Part shown: positions 1-8,099 of the stretch, one piece after another | Layout of the letters: every line of letters begins with the position of its first letter | How positions within the stretch are numbered: position 1 is the stretch's first letter | NCBI RefSeq assembly: GCF_029320955.1 | Contig: NZ_CP119757.1 | Span: forward strand, 3,224,001 to 3,288,000 | DNA: 64,000 bases | Origin: Flavobacterium sp. YJ01 | GTDB lineage: Bacteria > Bacteroidota > Bacteroidia > Flavobacteriales > Flavobacteriaceae | Direction: 5' to 3' | The notes under the pieces: generated by a model | Seen by the model: only the letters and a program-made list of their open reading frames with translations | What the model was told of the DNA's origin: nothing | Database searches by the model: none | Position numbers and translations under genes: made by a program

Positions 1-115
1 CCGTCGAACTCATTTTTAAAGTAGCCGACTGCTGATTGCGTTTCCAGAAATACCAACCTATCGCAACTGGAATCAATAGAAACAACCAAAGAAATTCTGG
101 ATTTAAAAAACTCAT
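1..115 (-). CDS. BatA-like protein, N-terminal fragment (runs off the window)
   Basis: A 38-codon minus-strand reading frame starts with ATG at 113-115 and is open to the window edge. It begins MSFLNPEFLWLFLLIPVAIG, a short lumenal stretch and a hydrophobic helix, followed by WYFWKR. This is the typical start of the VWA-domain aerotolerance proteins BatA/BatB, whose MIDAS domain would lie outside the window. It follows the BatD-like gene by only 8 bp and continues the MoxR-DUF58-BatD-like order, so it is most likely the fourth gene of the operon. The family call rests on the N-terminus and context only. Confidence 0.65.
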   Translation of the reverse strand, partial: MSFLNPEFLWLFLLIPVAIGWYFWKRNQQSATLKMSST

Positions 116-123
116 CTTACTCA

Positions 124-1758
124 TTAGTTGCTTGCTCTTTGAAGTTCAACAGAATTTAATACTCGGGCTGTAATGTCGTTGGCATAAGTGTCGCCTTCTT
201 CATGTAAAATCAAAATTTGCTGTAGACCTTGATCTTGTTTGAAAAGCAACAATTCATAATATGCTTTTGTACTCGTTTTAGTTGCAGGATTTAGAATAGT
301 CATTGTTCCGTAACCTTTAACTCCCTGAATGCCTTCGTTTGTTTGAAAATCTTCTTGTTTTACAATAATATTTTGCGCTCCTTGAGCTTCCATTACTTTT
401 AAAGATCCTTCCAGCGCTTTTGCTAAATCGATATCAGTTGGCTGTTTAAACTTGGCAGTAGAAACGGTGATATAGAAATTATCAATCATACTTCCGTATG
501 TGAAAAGCTGCATTTCTTTAATTAAAGCCATTGTTTCTTTTGGAAGGACTTTTTCAGTGTCCATTCTTTTTAAAACTTTAGGTGTTTCAATTAAAACAGC
601 TGGACTTCCGTACGCACTTTTTACCCATTCTCCTTCTAATAATTCTTTAGAAGGATGTCCGATTAAATTGTCTTTGACGTAAGTGAAACCTTTGGTAACC
701 ACAAAATAAGTTGTAGTTACAAACAACAATAAGATTACAGCTGCAATAGAATAACCAATTCTGGCATTACGTTTTTTGCGAAGTTGTTCCTTAATTTGCT
801 TTTGTCTTTGAGCCTCATTCAATAACTGATCTTCGATATCTTCAGGAGCTTCCGTCGGAATTGCGTTATCAAGCGTTAAAATGACTTTCTGGATTTTATT
901 TCTATCTTCAGTAATTTCAAATTCAAGCGGTTTCGATTTCGCAAATTTTACCAAATCGGCTTGGCGTAAAACGCGCTCTAGGTTTTCTACAGTTTCTGGA
1001 GTCAGCGTCATTTTCTTTTTGGTTGATGCTTCTCTAATAGCTGTAATTAACTCAGAAGTTGTGCTTTCCATTGCAGGAATATGAATGGCTTCTTCAATAT
1101 AATTTCTCGCAATATCGGTTAATTCGCTATAATATTCTTTGATTTCTCCTTTTTGAACCAGTTCTTTTTGTTCCAGATTATTCAATAAACTTGTTGCTTT
1201 TTCGATTGGAGTTTTATAAACTTCTTCTTCGATTTTTTTCAGCTGGCGTTTTTTTACATACCAATAAACGAAAGCGCCAATTCCTAGAATAGCTAAAACA
1301 ATTAAAAGGTAAATCCACCAATTTCCCATTCCTTCATCAACAGAAGAAATGTCTTTGATGTCATACATTTTCTGCTGTAAAGTATCGACTTTTACGTTAG
1401 CAACTTCAACTTTAATAGAATCAGAAAAGAAAGGTTTTTTGTCGATTAAAATTTTGACACTCGGAATAGTATAACGACCAGAATCAAACTGTGTTAAACC
1501 ATATTTTTTTATAAGTTCGTAAGTTCCGTCTTTCTTAACAGTATCAATTGGATAAGATTGAATAACCTCTAACGGACCAATATTTTTAAGTTTCGGAAAT
1601 TCAACTTTCGATGTTGAAGTTACAACCGTTTTAAGCGTCAGTTTGAACTCAGCACCAATCTTATTTTTGGTGGTGTCAATACTTGTTTCTACCTGTTTCT
1701 GCTGTGCAAAAATCATAGTAGAAAAAAGCAATAAAAATATATAAAGTTTAAATTTCAT
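124..1758 (-). CDS. BatD/DUF4381-like exported membrane protein of the MoxR-Bat operon
   Basis: The frame is open for 20 codons further upstream, but the ATG at 1756-1758 gives a proper signal peptide (MKFKLYIFLLLFSTMIFAQ), so about 544 residues are called. Residues ~20-145 form a beta-rich periplasmic domain like the BatD N-terminus. A helix at ~147-168 (WWIYLLIVLAILGIGAFVYW) is followed by a charged helical cytoplasmic segment like DUF4381. A second helix lies at ~335-354, with a C-terminal domain of ~185 residues outside. The gene is 64 bp downstream of the DUF58 gene and just upstream of batA. Members of this operon are thought to act with a MoxR chaperone in envelope or stress functions, but the exact role of this protein is unknown. 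Confidence 0.7.
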   Translation of the reverse strand: MKFKLYIFLLLFSTMIFAQQKQVETSIDTTKNKIGAEFKLTLKTVVTSTSKVEFPKLKNIGPLEVIQSYPIDTVKKDGTYELIKKYGLTQFDSGRYTIPSVKILIDKKPFFSDSIKVEVANVKVDTLQQKMYDIKDISSVDEGMGNWWIYLLIVLAILGIGAFVYWYVKKRQLKKIEEEVYKTPIEKATSLLNNLEQKELVQKGEIKEYYSELTDIARNYIEEAIHIPAMESTTSELITAIREASTKKKMTLTPETVENLERVLRQADLVKFAKSKPLEFEITEDRNKIQKVILTLDNAIPTEAPEDIEDQLLNEAQRQKQIKEQLRKKRNARIGYSIAAVILLLFVTTTYFVVTKGFTYVKDNLIGHPSKELLEGEWVKSAYGSPAVLIETPKVLKRMDTEKVLPKETMALIKEMQLFTYGSMIDNFYITVSTAKFKQPTDIDLAKALEGSLKVMEAQGAQNIIVKQEDFQTNEGIQGVKGYGTMTILNPATKTSTKAYYELLLFKQDQGLQQILILHEEGDTYANDITARVLNSVELQRASN

Positions 1759-1822
1759 TTGAGTAACGATTGTTGATTTTAGATTAACGATTTTTGATTT
1801 GTTAATCAAAATTGCCAAATTT

Positions 1823-2686
1823 TTATCGTGATTTGAAATAGCCTAATAGTTTAGTAACGTAATTTTCGTCAACTCTGGTGTTGACAATTCCTGCTCCAGA
1901 TTTACGGAATGTATCTTTAAAATAATTCAATTTTTCTTGATAATGTTTCTCATAATTCAATCGAACTGTTTTAGAACTTGTATCAACCAACTGTATTTTT
2001 CCTGTTTCAGAATCCAGCATAGAAACCATTCCTAAATTTGGAATTTTTTCTTCGCGCATGTCATAAACGCGAACTCCAGTAATATCATGTTTTTTAGAAG
2101 CAATTTTTAAAGTATGCTCGTAAGAATCAGACATAAAATCTGAAATCATGAAAATGATGGCTTTCTTTTTTTGAGTTCCAGACAAAAACCTCAAAGCTTG
2201 AGCAATATCTGTTTTATGACTCTTTGGTTCAAATTCGATTAATTCACGAATGATACGAAGTACGTGCGAACGTCCTTTTTTAGGCGGAATATATAATTCT
2301 ACAGTATCAGAAAATAAGATTAAACCAATTTTGTCATTATTTTGTGTAGCCGAAAAAGCCATCGTTGCCGCAATTTCGGTTACGATGTCTTTTTTGAATT
2401 GATTTTTAGAACCAAAAGATTCCGAACCCGAAATATCAACCATTAAAACCATAGTCAATTCGCGTTCTTCTTCAAATACTTTAACGTGAGCTTCGTTGTA
2501 GCGTGCGGTTACATTCCAATCGATGTTACGAATATCATCTCCGTATTGGTATTGACGTACCTCGCTAAACGTCATTCCTCGTCCTTTAAATGAAGAGTGG
2601 TATTCTCCCGAAAAGATATGATTACTCAGCCTTTTCGTTTTGATTTCTATTTTCCGTACTTTTTTTAAAAGCTCTTTTGTATCCAT
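1823..2686 (-). CDS. DUF58 domain protein (VWA-like, MoxR partner)
   Basis: A soluble 287-residue protein. Early residues carry GRGMTFSEVRQYQYGDDIRNIDW, the DUF58 signature region, followed by NVTARYNEAHVKVFEEERE. A VWA-like fold follows with a MIDAS-type DISGS motif (MVLMVDISGSESFG) at about residues 85-93. DUF58 proteins are almost always encoded next to MoxR ATPases and are thought to be substrates or adaptors of them. Here the gene sits 79 bp after the MoxR gene and before the BatD-like gene, all on the minus strand. Length is normal for the family. Confidence 0.9.
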   Translation of the reverse strand: MDTKELLKKVRKIEIKTKRLSNHIFSGEYHSSFKGRGMTFSEVRQYQYGDDIRNIDWNVTARYNEAHVKVFEEERELTMVLMVDISGSESFGSKNQFKKDIVTEIAATMAFSATQNNDKIGLILFSDTVELYIPPKKGRSHVLRIIRELIEFEPKSHKTDIAQALRFLSGTQKKKAIIFMISDFMSDSYEHTLKIASKKHDITGVRVYDMREEKIPNLGMVSMLDSETGKIQLVDTSSKTVRLNYEKHYQEKLNYFKDTFRKSGAGIVNTRVDENYVTKLLGYFKSR

Positions 2687-2691
2687 TTTTT

Positions 2692-2763
2692 GTTTGGTTT
2701 ATGGTTTATGGTTGTTGGTTGATGGCGTATAAACCATCAACAAAAAACTATCAACCATCAACT
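2692..2763. repeat. Short AT-rich direct/inverted repeats between moxR and DUF58 genes
   Basis: The 79-bp gap is made of reiterated ATGGTTTATGG / GTTGTTGGTTGATGG words, followed by their complements ACCATCAAC. They can pair into an imperfect hairpin. This type of simple, word-based spacer is common in flavobacterial operons. No promoter motif is obvious in it. Confidence 0.55.
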
Positions 2764-2765
2764 TT

Positions 2766-3770
2766 TTAAGGTACTTCAATCTCGTTAACGATTTTGTTGA
2801 TAATGTCTACAGAAGTAATGTTTTCTGCTTCTGCTTCGTAAGTGATTCCAACTCTGTGACGTAAAACATCGTGAACAACGGCACGAACGTCTTCTGGAAT
2901 TACATAACCACGACGTTTGATGAAAGCATAACATTTTGCAGCATTAGCCAAGTTGATACTTCCACGAGGAGAAGCTCCAAAACTGATAAGCGGTTTTAAA
3001 TCGGCTAATTTGTATTTTTCTGGGTAACGCGTAGCGAAAATAATATCTAAGATGTATTTTTCAATTTTTTCGTCCATATAAACTTCACGAACAGCTTCTT
3101 GAGCACGTAAAATCTGTTCAACAGAAACAACTGGATTTACTTTTTCGTAAGATCCTTTTAAGTTTTGACGAATTACAAAACGTTCTTCATCAATTTTTGG
3201 ATAGTCGATTACGGTTTTCAACATAAAACGGTCAACTTGCGCTTCAGGAAGTTGGTATGTTCCTTCTTGTTCAACTGGGTTTTGTGTTGCTAATACTAAA
3301 AACGGACGATCTAGTTTGAAAGTAGTATCGCCAATAGTAACTTGTTTTTCCTGCATCGCCTCCAAAAGTGCTGACTGAACTTTTGCTGGAGCACGGTTAA
3401 TCTCATCGGCAAGTACGAAATTGGCGAAAATTGGTCCTTTTTTAATAGAGAACTCGTTTGCTTTAATGTTGTAAATCATGGTTCCGATAACATCGGCAGG
3501 TAATAAATCGGGCGTAAACTGAATACGGCTGAACGAACCTTGAACCGCTTGAGAAAGCGTATTAATAGCCAAAGTTTTTGCAAGACCTGGAACTCCTTCC
3601 AGTAAAATATGTCCTTGTCCAAGCAATCCGATTAATAAACGCTCGACCATATGTTTCTGGCCCACAATAACTTTGTTCATTTCCATTGTAAGAAGGTCTA
3701 TAAAAGCACTTTCTCTTTCAATTTTTTCATTTATCGCTCTAATGTCTAAAGTCGTTGTATTTTCTTCCAT
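2766..3770 (-). CDS. MoxR-family AAA+ ATPase
   Basis: A 334-residue AAA_3 ATPase. Walker A is GVPGLAKT (residues ~59-66) and Walker B is VLADEIN (~119-125). The sensor region has LATQNPVEQEGTYQLPEAQ, the standard MoxR signature. The C-terminal lid domain includes SFGASPRGSINLANAAK. MoxR proteins act as chaperone-like ATPases with VWA-domain partners. It is the first gene of the minus-strand group (MoxR, DUF58, BatD-like, BatA-like) and is divergent from the aldo/keto reductase, with 212 bp between them to hold both promoters. Confidence 0.93.
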   Translation of the reverse strand: MEENTTTLDIRAINEKIERESAFIDLLTMEMNKVIVGQKHMVERLLIGLLGQGHILLEGVPGLAKTLAINTLSQAVQGSFSRIQFTPDLLPADVIGTMIYNIKANEFSIKKGPIFANFVLADEINRAPAKVQSALLEAMQEKQVTIGDTTFKLDRPFLVLATQNPVEQEGTYQLPEAQVDRFMLKTVIDYPKIDEERFVIRQNLKGSYEKVNPVVSVEQILRAQEAVREVYMDEKIEKYILDIIFATRYPEKYKLADLKPLISFGASPRGSINLANAAKCYAFIKRRGYVIPEDVRAVVHDVLRHRVGITYEAEAENITSVDIINKIVNEIEVP

Positions 3771-3982
3771 ATAAATATTTTTAAAACCTTGATTTTTACG
3801 CCTTATTTTTGAGAGTGCAAATTGAATATTTTTTAAGAAGTAAGATGTTAAAGAATGGTTAAAACTTCGACCAATGACCTAATTTTAAGGACTAATTGTG
3901 AATCTATTTTTATATTTTTAAGAACTTTGATGATTATGTTTTTTTAAAGCATAATTATTACCAAAAATAACGCATAACAATT

Positions 3983-4858
3983 ATGAGCAAAACAGTCTTA
4001 TCGCCTATAATTTCGGGCACTATGAATTGGGGAGTTTGGGATAAAAACCTTACAACCAAAGAAATGGAAAACATGATACAAGTGAGTATCGAAAACAAAA
4101 TTACGACTTTTGATCACGCGGATATTTACGGTTCGTATACGACCGAAGCCGATTTTGGAAAAGCCTTTCACGCAAGTAAAATTGACCGTGAAAAATTACA
4201 ATTAATTACTAAGTGCGGAATTCAGATGATTGCTGATAAACGCCCAGAAAACAAAATCAAACATTACGATTATTCTAAAGACTATATTATTAAGTCGGTT
4301 GAAGGTTCGTTGAAGAATTTGAAAACAGATTATGTAGATGTTTTTTTACTGCACAGACCAAGCCCGTTAATGCAGGCAGACGAAATTGCAGAAGCGGTGG
4401 AGAAATTAAAAGCAGAAGGAAAAATCATTGATTTTGGACTTTCAAATTTTACAAGCTCACAAACAGAATTAATTCGTCAGAAAACGGAAGTTAGTTACAA
4501 TCAAGTACAATTTTCGGCAACGCATTATGAAGCAATGACTGACGGAAGTTTAGATTATATGCAGACTAACGGAATTCGTCCGTTGTCTTGGAATCCGCTT
4601 GGAACTGTTTTTAGAGAAGATACAAAACAAACGCGTCGTTTGAAAAAACTGTTTTCTACTTTATTAGAGAAATACCATTTAGGTGCAGATACACTTTTAT
4701 TGTCATGGATTTTAAAACATCCGGCAAAAATAATTCCAATTGCAGGAACTGTAAATATTGCTAGAATTCAATCTCTGTCAAAAGCAATTGAATTAGAAAT
4801 GGATACAGAAGATTGGTTCGCGATCTGGACAGAAAGTATGGGCGATGATGTGCCTTAA
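3983..4858 (+). CDS. Aldo/keto reductase (YdhF-like)
   Basis: A 291-residue aldo/keto reductase (TIM barrel, NADPH-dependent reduction of aldehydes or ketones). The catalytic Asp and Tyr lie in DHADIYGSYTTE (~45-56). Further family signatures are the Lys in LITKCGIQ, the His in DVFLLHRPSPLM and GLSNFTSSQ. The C-terminal segment IIPIAGTVNIARI is the usual cofactor-binding region. The length and the SQ-x(3)-L-K style ending suit the E. coli YdhF subgroup. The substrate is not known. It is monocistronic: a repeat-filled gap follows. Confidence 0.88.
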   Translation: MSKTVLSPIISGTMNWGVWDKNLTTKEMENMIQVSIENKITTFDHADIYGSYTTEADFGKAFHASKIDREKLQLITKCGIQMIADKRPENKIKHYDYSKDYIIKSVEGSLKNLKTDYVDVFLLHRPSPLMQADEIAEAVEKLKAEGKIIDFGLSNFTSSQTELIRQKTEVSYNQVQFSATHYEAMTDGSLDYMQTNGIRPLSWNPLGTVFREDTKQTRRLKKLFSTLLEKYHLGADTLLLSWILKHPAKIIPIAGTVNIARIQSLSKAIELEMDTEDWFAIWTESMGDDVP

Positions 4859-4915
4859 ATTTTAGTGTTCAGTTTGCAGTTTTTAGTATTCAGTTAAATG
4901 CAAAATCAAAAAATA

Positions 4916-4983
4916 TTTGCCACAGATTATAATGATTAAAAGGATTTTTTAAATCTGTGAAAATCCTTTTAATCTGTGGCAAA
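4916..4983. repeat. Palindromic element TTTGCCACAGATTA...AATCTGTGGCAAA
   Basis: An inverted repeat with arms of about 30 bp (outer part TTTGCCACAGATTA / AATCTGTGGCAAA, inner part TAAAAGGATTTT / AAAATCCTTTTAA) and a short AT centre. It has the look of a dispersed miniature palindrome (family A here). No open reading frame is present. It could also act as a transcription stop after the aldo/keto reductase gene. Confidence 0.75.
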
Positions 4984-4986
4984 GAA

Positions 4987-5125
4987 ATAAACACATAGAA
5001 ACATAGATTCTTTTATGCTTTTTAAAGAAGATTTTAGCGTTTCACTTACACATAGCTATGTGTGTTGATGTAAATGAAATGCCTTTTAAAGCAAAGTTGA
5101 ACTATATATCTATGTGTTAAAACAA
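4987..5125. repeat. Second intergenic palindromic element (ACACATAG family)
   Basis: Outer words AACACATAGAAACATAGAT and ATATCTATGTGTTAAAAC are inverted relative to each other. A perfect 16-bp palindrome, ACACATAGCTATGTGT, lies at 5048-5063 in the middle. The element abuts element A and runs to 12 bp before the next start codon, so the whole 278-bp gap before the SDR gene is two tandem palindromic elements and nothing else that I can see. Confidence 0.65.
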
Positions 5126-5136
5126 AATAGTTAACA

Positions 5137-5892
5137 ATGAAAAAAACAGTTTTAATTACTGGTGCTACAAGCGGAATTGGAAAAGCAACCGCTCAGATTT
5201 TGGCAAAAAACAATTATAAAGTTGTACTTTGCGGAAGACGTAAAGACCGTTTGGAAGAACTTGAAAAAGAACTTTCAGCTTTTACAGAAGTGCATTCTTT
5301 GGCTTTTGATGTTCGTGATAAACAAGATGTCTTAGAAAAAATAAGTTCTTTGCCCAATGATTTTGCTGCAATCGACGTTTTAATTAATAATGCTGGAAAT
5401 GCGCATGGTTTAGATCCAATTCAAAATGGAGATTTGGACGATTGGGACGCCATGATCGATATTAATGTAAAAGGACTTTTATATGTTTCAAAAGCAATAA
5501 TTCCACAAATGGTCGAAAGACAAGCGGGACATATTATTAATATTGGTTCGACGGCTGCAAAAGAAGTGTATCCAAACGGAAATGTGTATTGCGGTTCTAA
5601 ACATGCAGTTGATGCGATTACAGCAGGAATGCGAATTGACTTAAATCCGTTCGGAATTAGAGTGGGCGGAATTCATCCAGGAATGGTTGCAACAGAATTC
5701 AGCGAAGTTCGTTTTAAGGGAGATGTTGAAAGAGCTTCAAATGTCTACAAAGGATTTGATCCGCTTCAGGCAGAAGATATTGCCGATATTATTCATTTTG
5801 TGGTTTCAAGGCCTTATCATGTAAACATTGCAGATTTGGTTGTCATGAGTACTGCGCAAGCTTCTTCGACAATTGTAAAGAAAAATATTTAA
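5137..5892 (+). CDS. Short-chain dehydrogenase/reductase (YdfG-like)
   Basis: A 251-residue classical SDR. It has the NADP-binding motif TGATSGIGKA (residues ~7-16), a following Arg pair (CGRRKDR) that favours NADP, the NNAG motif (LINNAGNAHG), the catalytic Ser in NIGSTAAKE and the YxxxK pair in YCGSK. The sequence resembles the YdfG group (NADP-dependent 3-hydroxy acid or serine dehydrogenase). It is a single gene, ended by a strong hairpin 16 bp downstream. Substrate is not determinable from sequence. Confidence 0.9.
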   Translation: MKKTVLITGATSGIGKATAQILAKNNYKVVLCGRRKDRLEELEKELSAFTEVHSLAFDVRDKQDVLEKISSLPNDFAAIDVLINNAGNAHGLDPIQNGDLDDWDAMIDINVKGLLYVSKAIIPQMVERQAGHIINIGSTAAKEVYPNGNVYCGSKHAVDAITAGMRIDLNPFGIRVGGIHPGMVATEFSEVRFKGDVERASNVYKGFDPLQAEDIADIIHFVVSRPYHVNIADLVVMSTAQASSTIVKKNI

Positions 5893-5908
5893 ATAAAATT
5901 GATTGTAG

Positions 5909-5936
5909 AGACGCACAGTAGTGCGTCTTTTTTTTA
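5909..5936 (+). terminator. Rho-independent terminator after the SDR gene (AGACGCAC repeat family)
   Basis: Stem AGACGCAC / GTGCGTCT with an AGTA loop, followed by a run of nine T. The sequence GTAGAGACGCAC...GTGCGTCT recurs at 7192-7220, so this terminator is one member of a dispersed repeat family. Confidence 0.85.
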
Positions 5937-6000
5937 ATTTTAAGTTTTAATAAATTAAATTAGTGCGAATTAGTGCAATTCGTGGCAAAATAAAATCGAC

Positions 6001-7146
6001 ATGATTAATAAACGCCTTTTAATTAAAAATCTTCTAGCTCATAATGATGAAAGCAGTTTTTATGATAAAAAAAGGCAGTTGAATCTTCATTCCCGAGAAG
6101 GAAAAGGAAAATTCTTGAAACACATTTGTGCGTTATCCAATTCCAATCCAAACAATAATTCTTATATCGTAGTTGGAGTAGAAGACCAAGATAATGAAAT
6201 TGTCGGCGATGATTTCTTCGATGATAGCCGAATTCAGAATCTCGTAAATGCTTTTTTAGAAAATCCACCTAAAATTCAATACGAAAACGTCCCATTTCCA
6301 AACCTTCCAAAAGATAAAGTAATCGGTCTGGTTACCATTAAACCTAAAAGTAAAATCTCTTATTTTAAAAAAGGAATTCACACCATTCTTTCCAATAGTG
6401 TTTTTATAAGACGCGGCAGTAATTCGATTCCACTTGAAGAACACGAAGAAATCGAAAAAAGCAATCAAAATACAGAAACCGTTATTGGTATAGAAAATAG
6501 TTCTCGAAACAGTATTCAATACACTTTAGACGGCGTTATCGATTTTATGAATTTCAGGCATAAAGATATGTCTCCGAAATACTATGTTTTTAAAGAATTG
6601 TTTGTGATTTGCTGGGCGGGAGTTCCTAAAACAATGCGCGATAAAACTTTTCTTTCGCGTGTTGATATCGAATTAATCAACGAACAAATTAAACTTTTTT
6701 ATTCTGCTCAAGATGTTGTGACTATCGAATTTAACGATGATACTTTTACCATTACAGAATATGTTCCTTTGGGGTTGAATGATAAAACGAGTTATTATCC
6801 GTTAGAAGAGCAAACGATTCATTTTTTTGATAATGGGTATTATAAAATAGATCGCCAAATGCTTTTTCAGCCGCCAGAGTTTAACCGAAAAATGCTGTAT
6901 CATATTTATAATTCGAATACGGCATTACTGAGCAAGCTTCAAAAAGAAATTGCATTATCAGAACGTGAAATGAAAGATTTAGAAAATCTGCCTTCTACTT
7001 TTATGATTTGTTATTTGAATGGTTTTGAAGATGCACGACAAAAATTAATTGATGCCAAACTGCTTTTAAAACCTTATAAACATATTTATTCTTCTTTTAA
7101 AGAGGCTTTAAGGATTTTGCGTAAGATGAAATATGATGTTCAGTGA
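6001..7146 (+). CDS. AlbA_2 (Schlafen-like) domain protein
   Basis: A 381-residue protein. The first ~150 residues match the AlbA_2 / Schlafen-type nucleic-acid-binding domain: a leading helix with FYDKKRQLNLHSREGKGKFL, then FLKHICALSNSNPNNNSYIVVGVED and a final SVFIRRGSNSIPLEEHEE. The C-terminal ~220 residues are not recognised; they are rich in aromatic and acidic residues. Bacterial AlbA_2 proteins are mostly uncharacterised; some act as regulators or in nucleic acid metabolism. It has no partner gene: an SDR lies upstream and a convergent lipoprotein gene downstream. Confidence 0.75.
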   Translation: MINKRLLIKNLLAHNDESSFYDKKRQLNLHSREGKGKFLKHICALSNSNPNNNSYIVVGVEDQDNEIVGDDFFDDSRIQNLVNAFLENPPKIQYENVPFPNLPKDKVIGLVTIKPKSKISYFKKGIHTILSNSVFIRRGSNSIPLEEHEEIEKSNQNTETVIGIENSSRNSIQYTLDGVIDFMNFRHKDMSPKYYVFKELFVICWAGVPKTMRDKTFLSRVDIELINEQIKLFYSAQDVVTIEFNDDTFTITEYVPLGLNDKTSYYPLEEQTIHFFDNGYYKIDRQMLFQPPEFNRKMLYHIYNSNTALLSKLQKEIALSEREMKDLENLPSTFMICYLNGFEDARQKLIDAKLLLKPYKHIYSSFKEALRILRKMKYDVQ

Positions 7147-7191
7147 AAAGAGTTGCAAAGGTTCAGAGGTTCAAAGCAACAAAGGTTTTTC

Positions 7192-7220
7192 TGTAGAGAC
7201 GCAACCGCAGTGCGTCTACA
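7192..7220. repeat. Palindrome of the GTAGAGACGC family
   Basis: TGTAGAGACGCA / TGCGTCTACA pair around a 7-base loop. It is a near copy of the terminator at 5909-5936 but has no T run on the plus strand. It lies between two convergent genes and may serve as their common stop. Confidence 0.65.
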
Positions 7221-7251
7221 TCCAGCATATTAACAAAGATTGTGTTTAAAA

Positions 7252-7995
7252 TTATTGAAAATTTAAATACTTCTTTACTTCTTCGTACGGAAATATAATT
7301 TCTTTTGGACCGTCTGCGTAAGAAGCGGCTTCGTATGAATTGTAATACAAAAGTAAACCTTCGGAGGTGTAAAAGATGTTTTGTGGTAACTGGAATTTAT
7401 CATTTTCAAACATCAAACCTGTTGCATTGATATTGGCTTTTTCAGGAATTTTGTATTTGTTTCGAAATGTTTTTTCGGCGAAAGCCTTAAATTTTTTTTC
7501 GTTTTTAAATAATTGATTATTGTTTATAGCTTTTCCAGTTTTTGCATTAAATAATAAGGAGCGATAACCTTGATAACCGTGAGCGCCTCCAGTAAAAGTA
7601 TAATGATCAATTTTTAGATTTAAAATATCTTCAGATTGAAACTCAACGTCTCCGATTATTTTTGCTTCCCAGCCAAAAGTGTCTTCTGGAAATTTTTGAC
7701 GCATTTCTTCGTAAGAAGCAATAAAAGATTTTGCCAATGATTTATAATCATCAACTTTTACTGAATCTTCTTCAAAAAAGACAATTTCTTTTATAACGGC
7801 AAAAACTCTCTTATTAATGCTGTCTGATATTACTCGGCCATTTTTGGCAATTGGAACTTCTATTGTGATTTGCGGACAATCATTTTTGCACGTAATAGTA
7901 GACTTTTCTTCAAACCTTTCATTCTCAAATGAAAGCTCTTTTTTGCAACTTGTAAAAATCAAACACAAAAAGATTATAAATATGTAATTTTTCAT
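7252..7995 (-). CDS. DUF3298/DUF4163-type lipoprotein (RsiV/PdaC-like)
   Basis: A 247-residue protein with a lipoprotein signal, MKNYIFIIFLCLIFTSCKKE, where the Cys at residue 17 follows a lipobox-like TS. The middle carries DUF4163-like sequence, and the C-terminal half has YTFTGGAHGYQGYRSLLFN, then NQLFKNEKKF and a final IIFPYEEVKKYL, the DUF3298 pattern seen in RsiV and in the accessory domain of PdaC deacetylases. No enzyme domain is attached. It probably sits on a membrane facing the periplasm and may bind glycans, which is inference. Confidence 0.8.
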   Translation of the reverse strand: MKNYIFIIFLCLIFTSCKKELSFENERFEEKSTITCKNDCPQITIEVPIAKNGRVISDSINKRVFAVIKEIVFFEEDSVKVDDYKSLAKSFIASYEEMRQKFPEDTFGWEAKIIGDVEFQSEDILNLKIDHYTFTGGAHGYQGYRSLLFNAKTGKAINNNQLFKNEKKFKAFAEKTFRNKYKIPEKANINATGLMFENDKFQLPQNIFYTSEGLLLYYNSYEAASYADGPKEIIFPYEEVKKYLNFQ

Positions 7996-8030
7996 ATCAA
8001 AAAGTGTTAATTATCTACAAAGATAAGTAG

Positions 8031-8066
8031 TTGTATCACGATAAAATAAATTAAGCGGTAAATTTG
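8031..8066 (+). promoter_or_regulatory. Possible promoter of the cystathionine gamma-synthase gene
   Basis: TAAATTTG at 8059-8066 fits the Bacteroidota -7 motif TAnnTTTG. A TTG at 8031-8033 lies 25 bp upstream, slightly further than usual. The start codon is 34 bp downstream. Confidence 0.45.
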
Positions 8067-8099
8067 TAAAACAATTATAGAATTAAAATTTATAACTAT

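Noticed and set aside
6256..6519. Minus-strand frame of 87 codons opposite the AlbA_2 protein gene
   Set aside because: Antisense shadow in the conserved N-terminal domain region.
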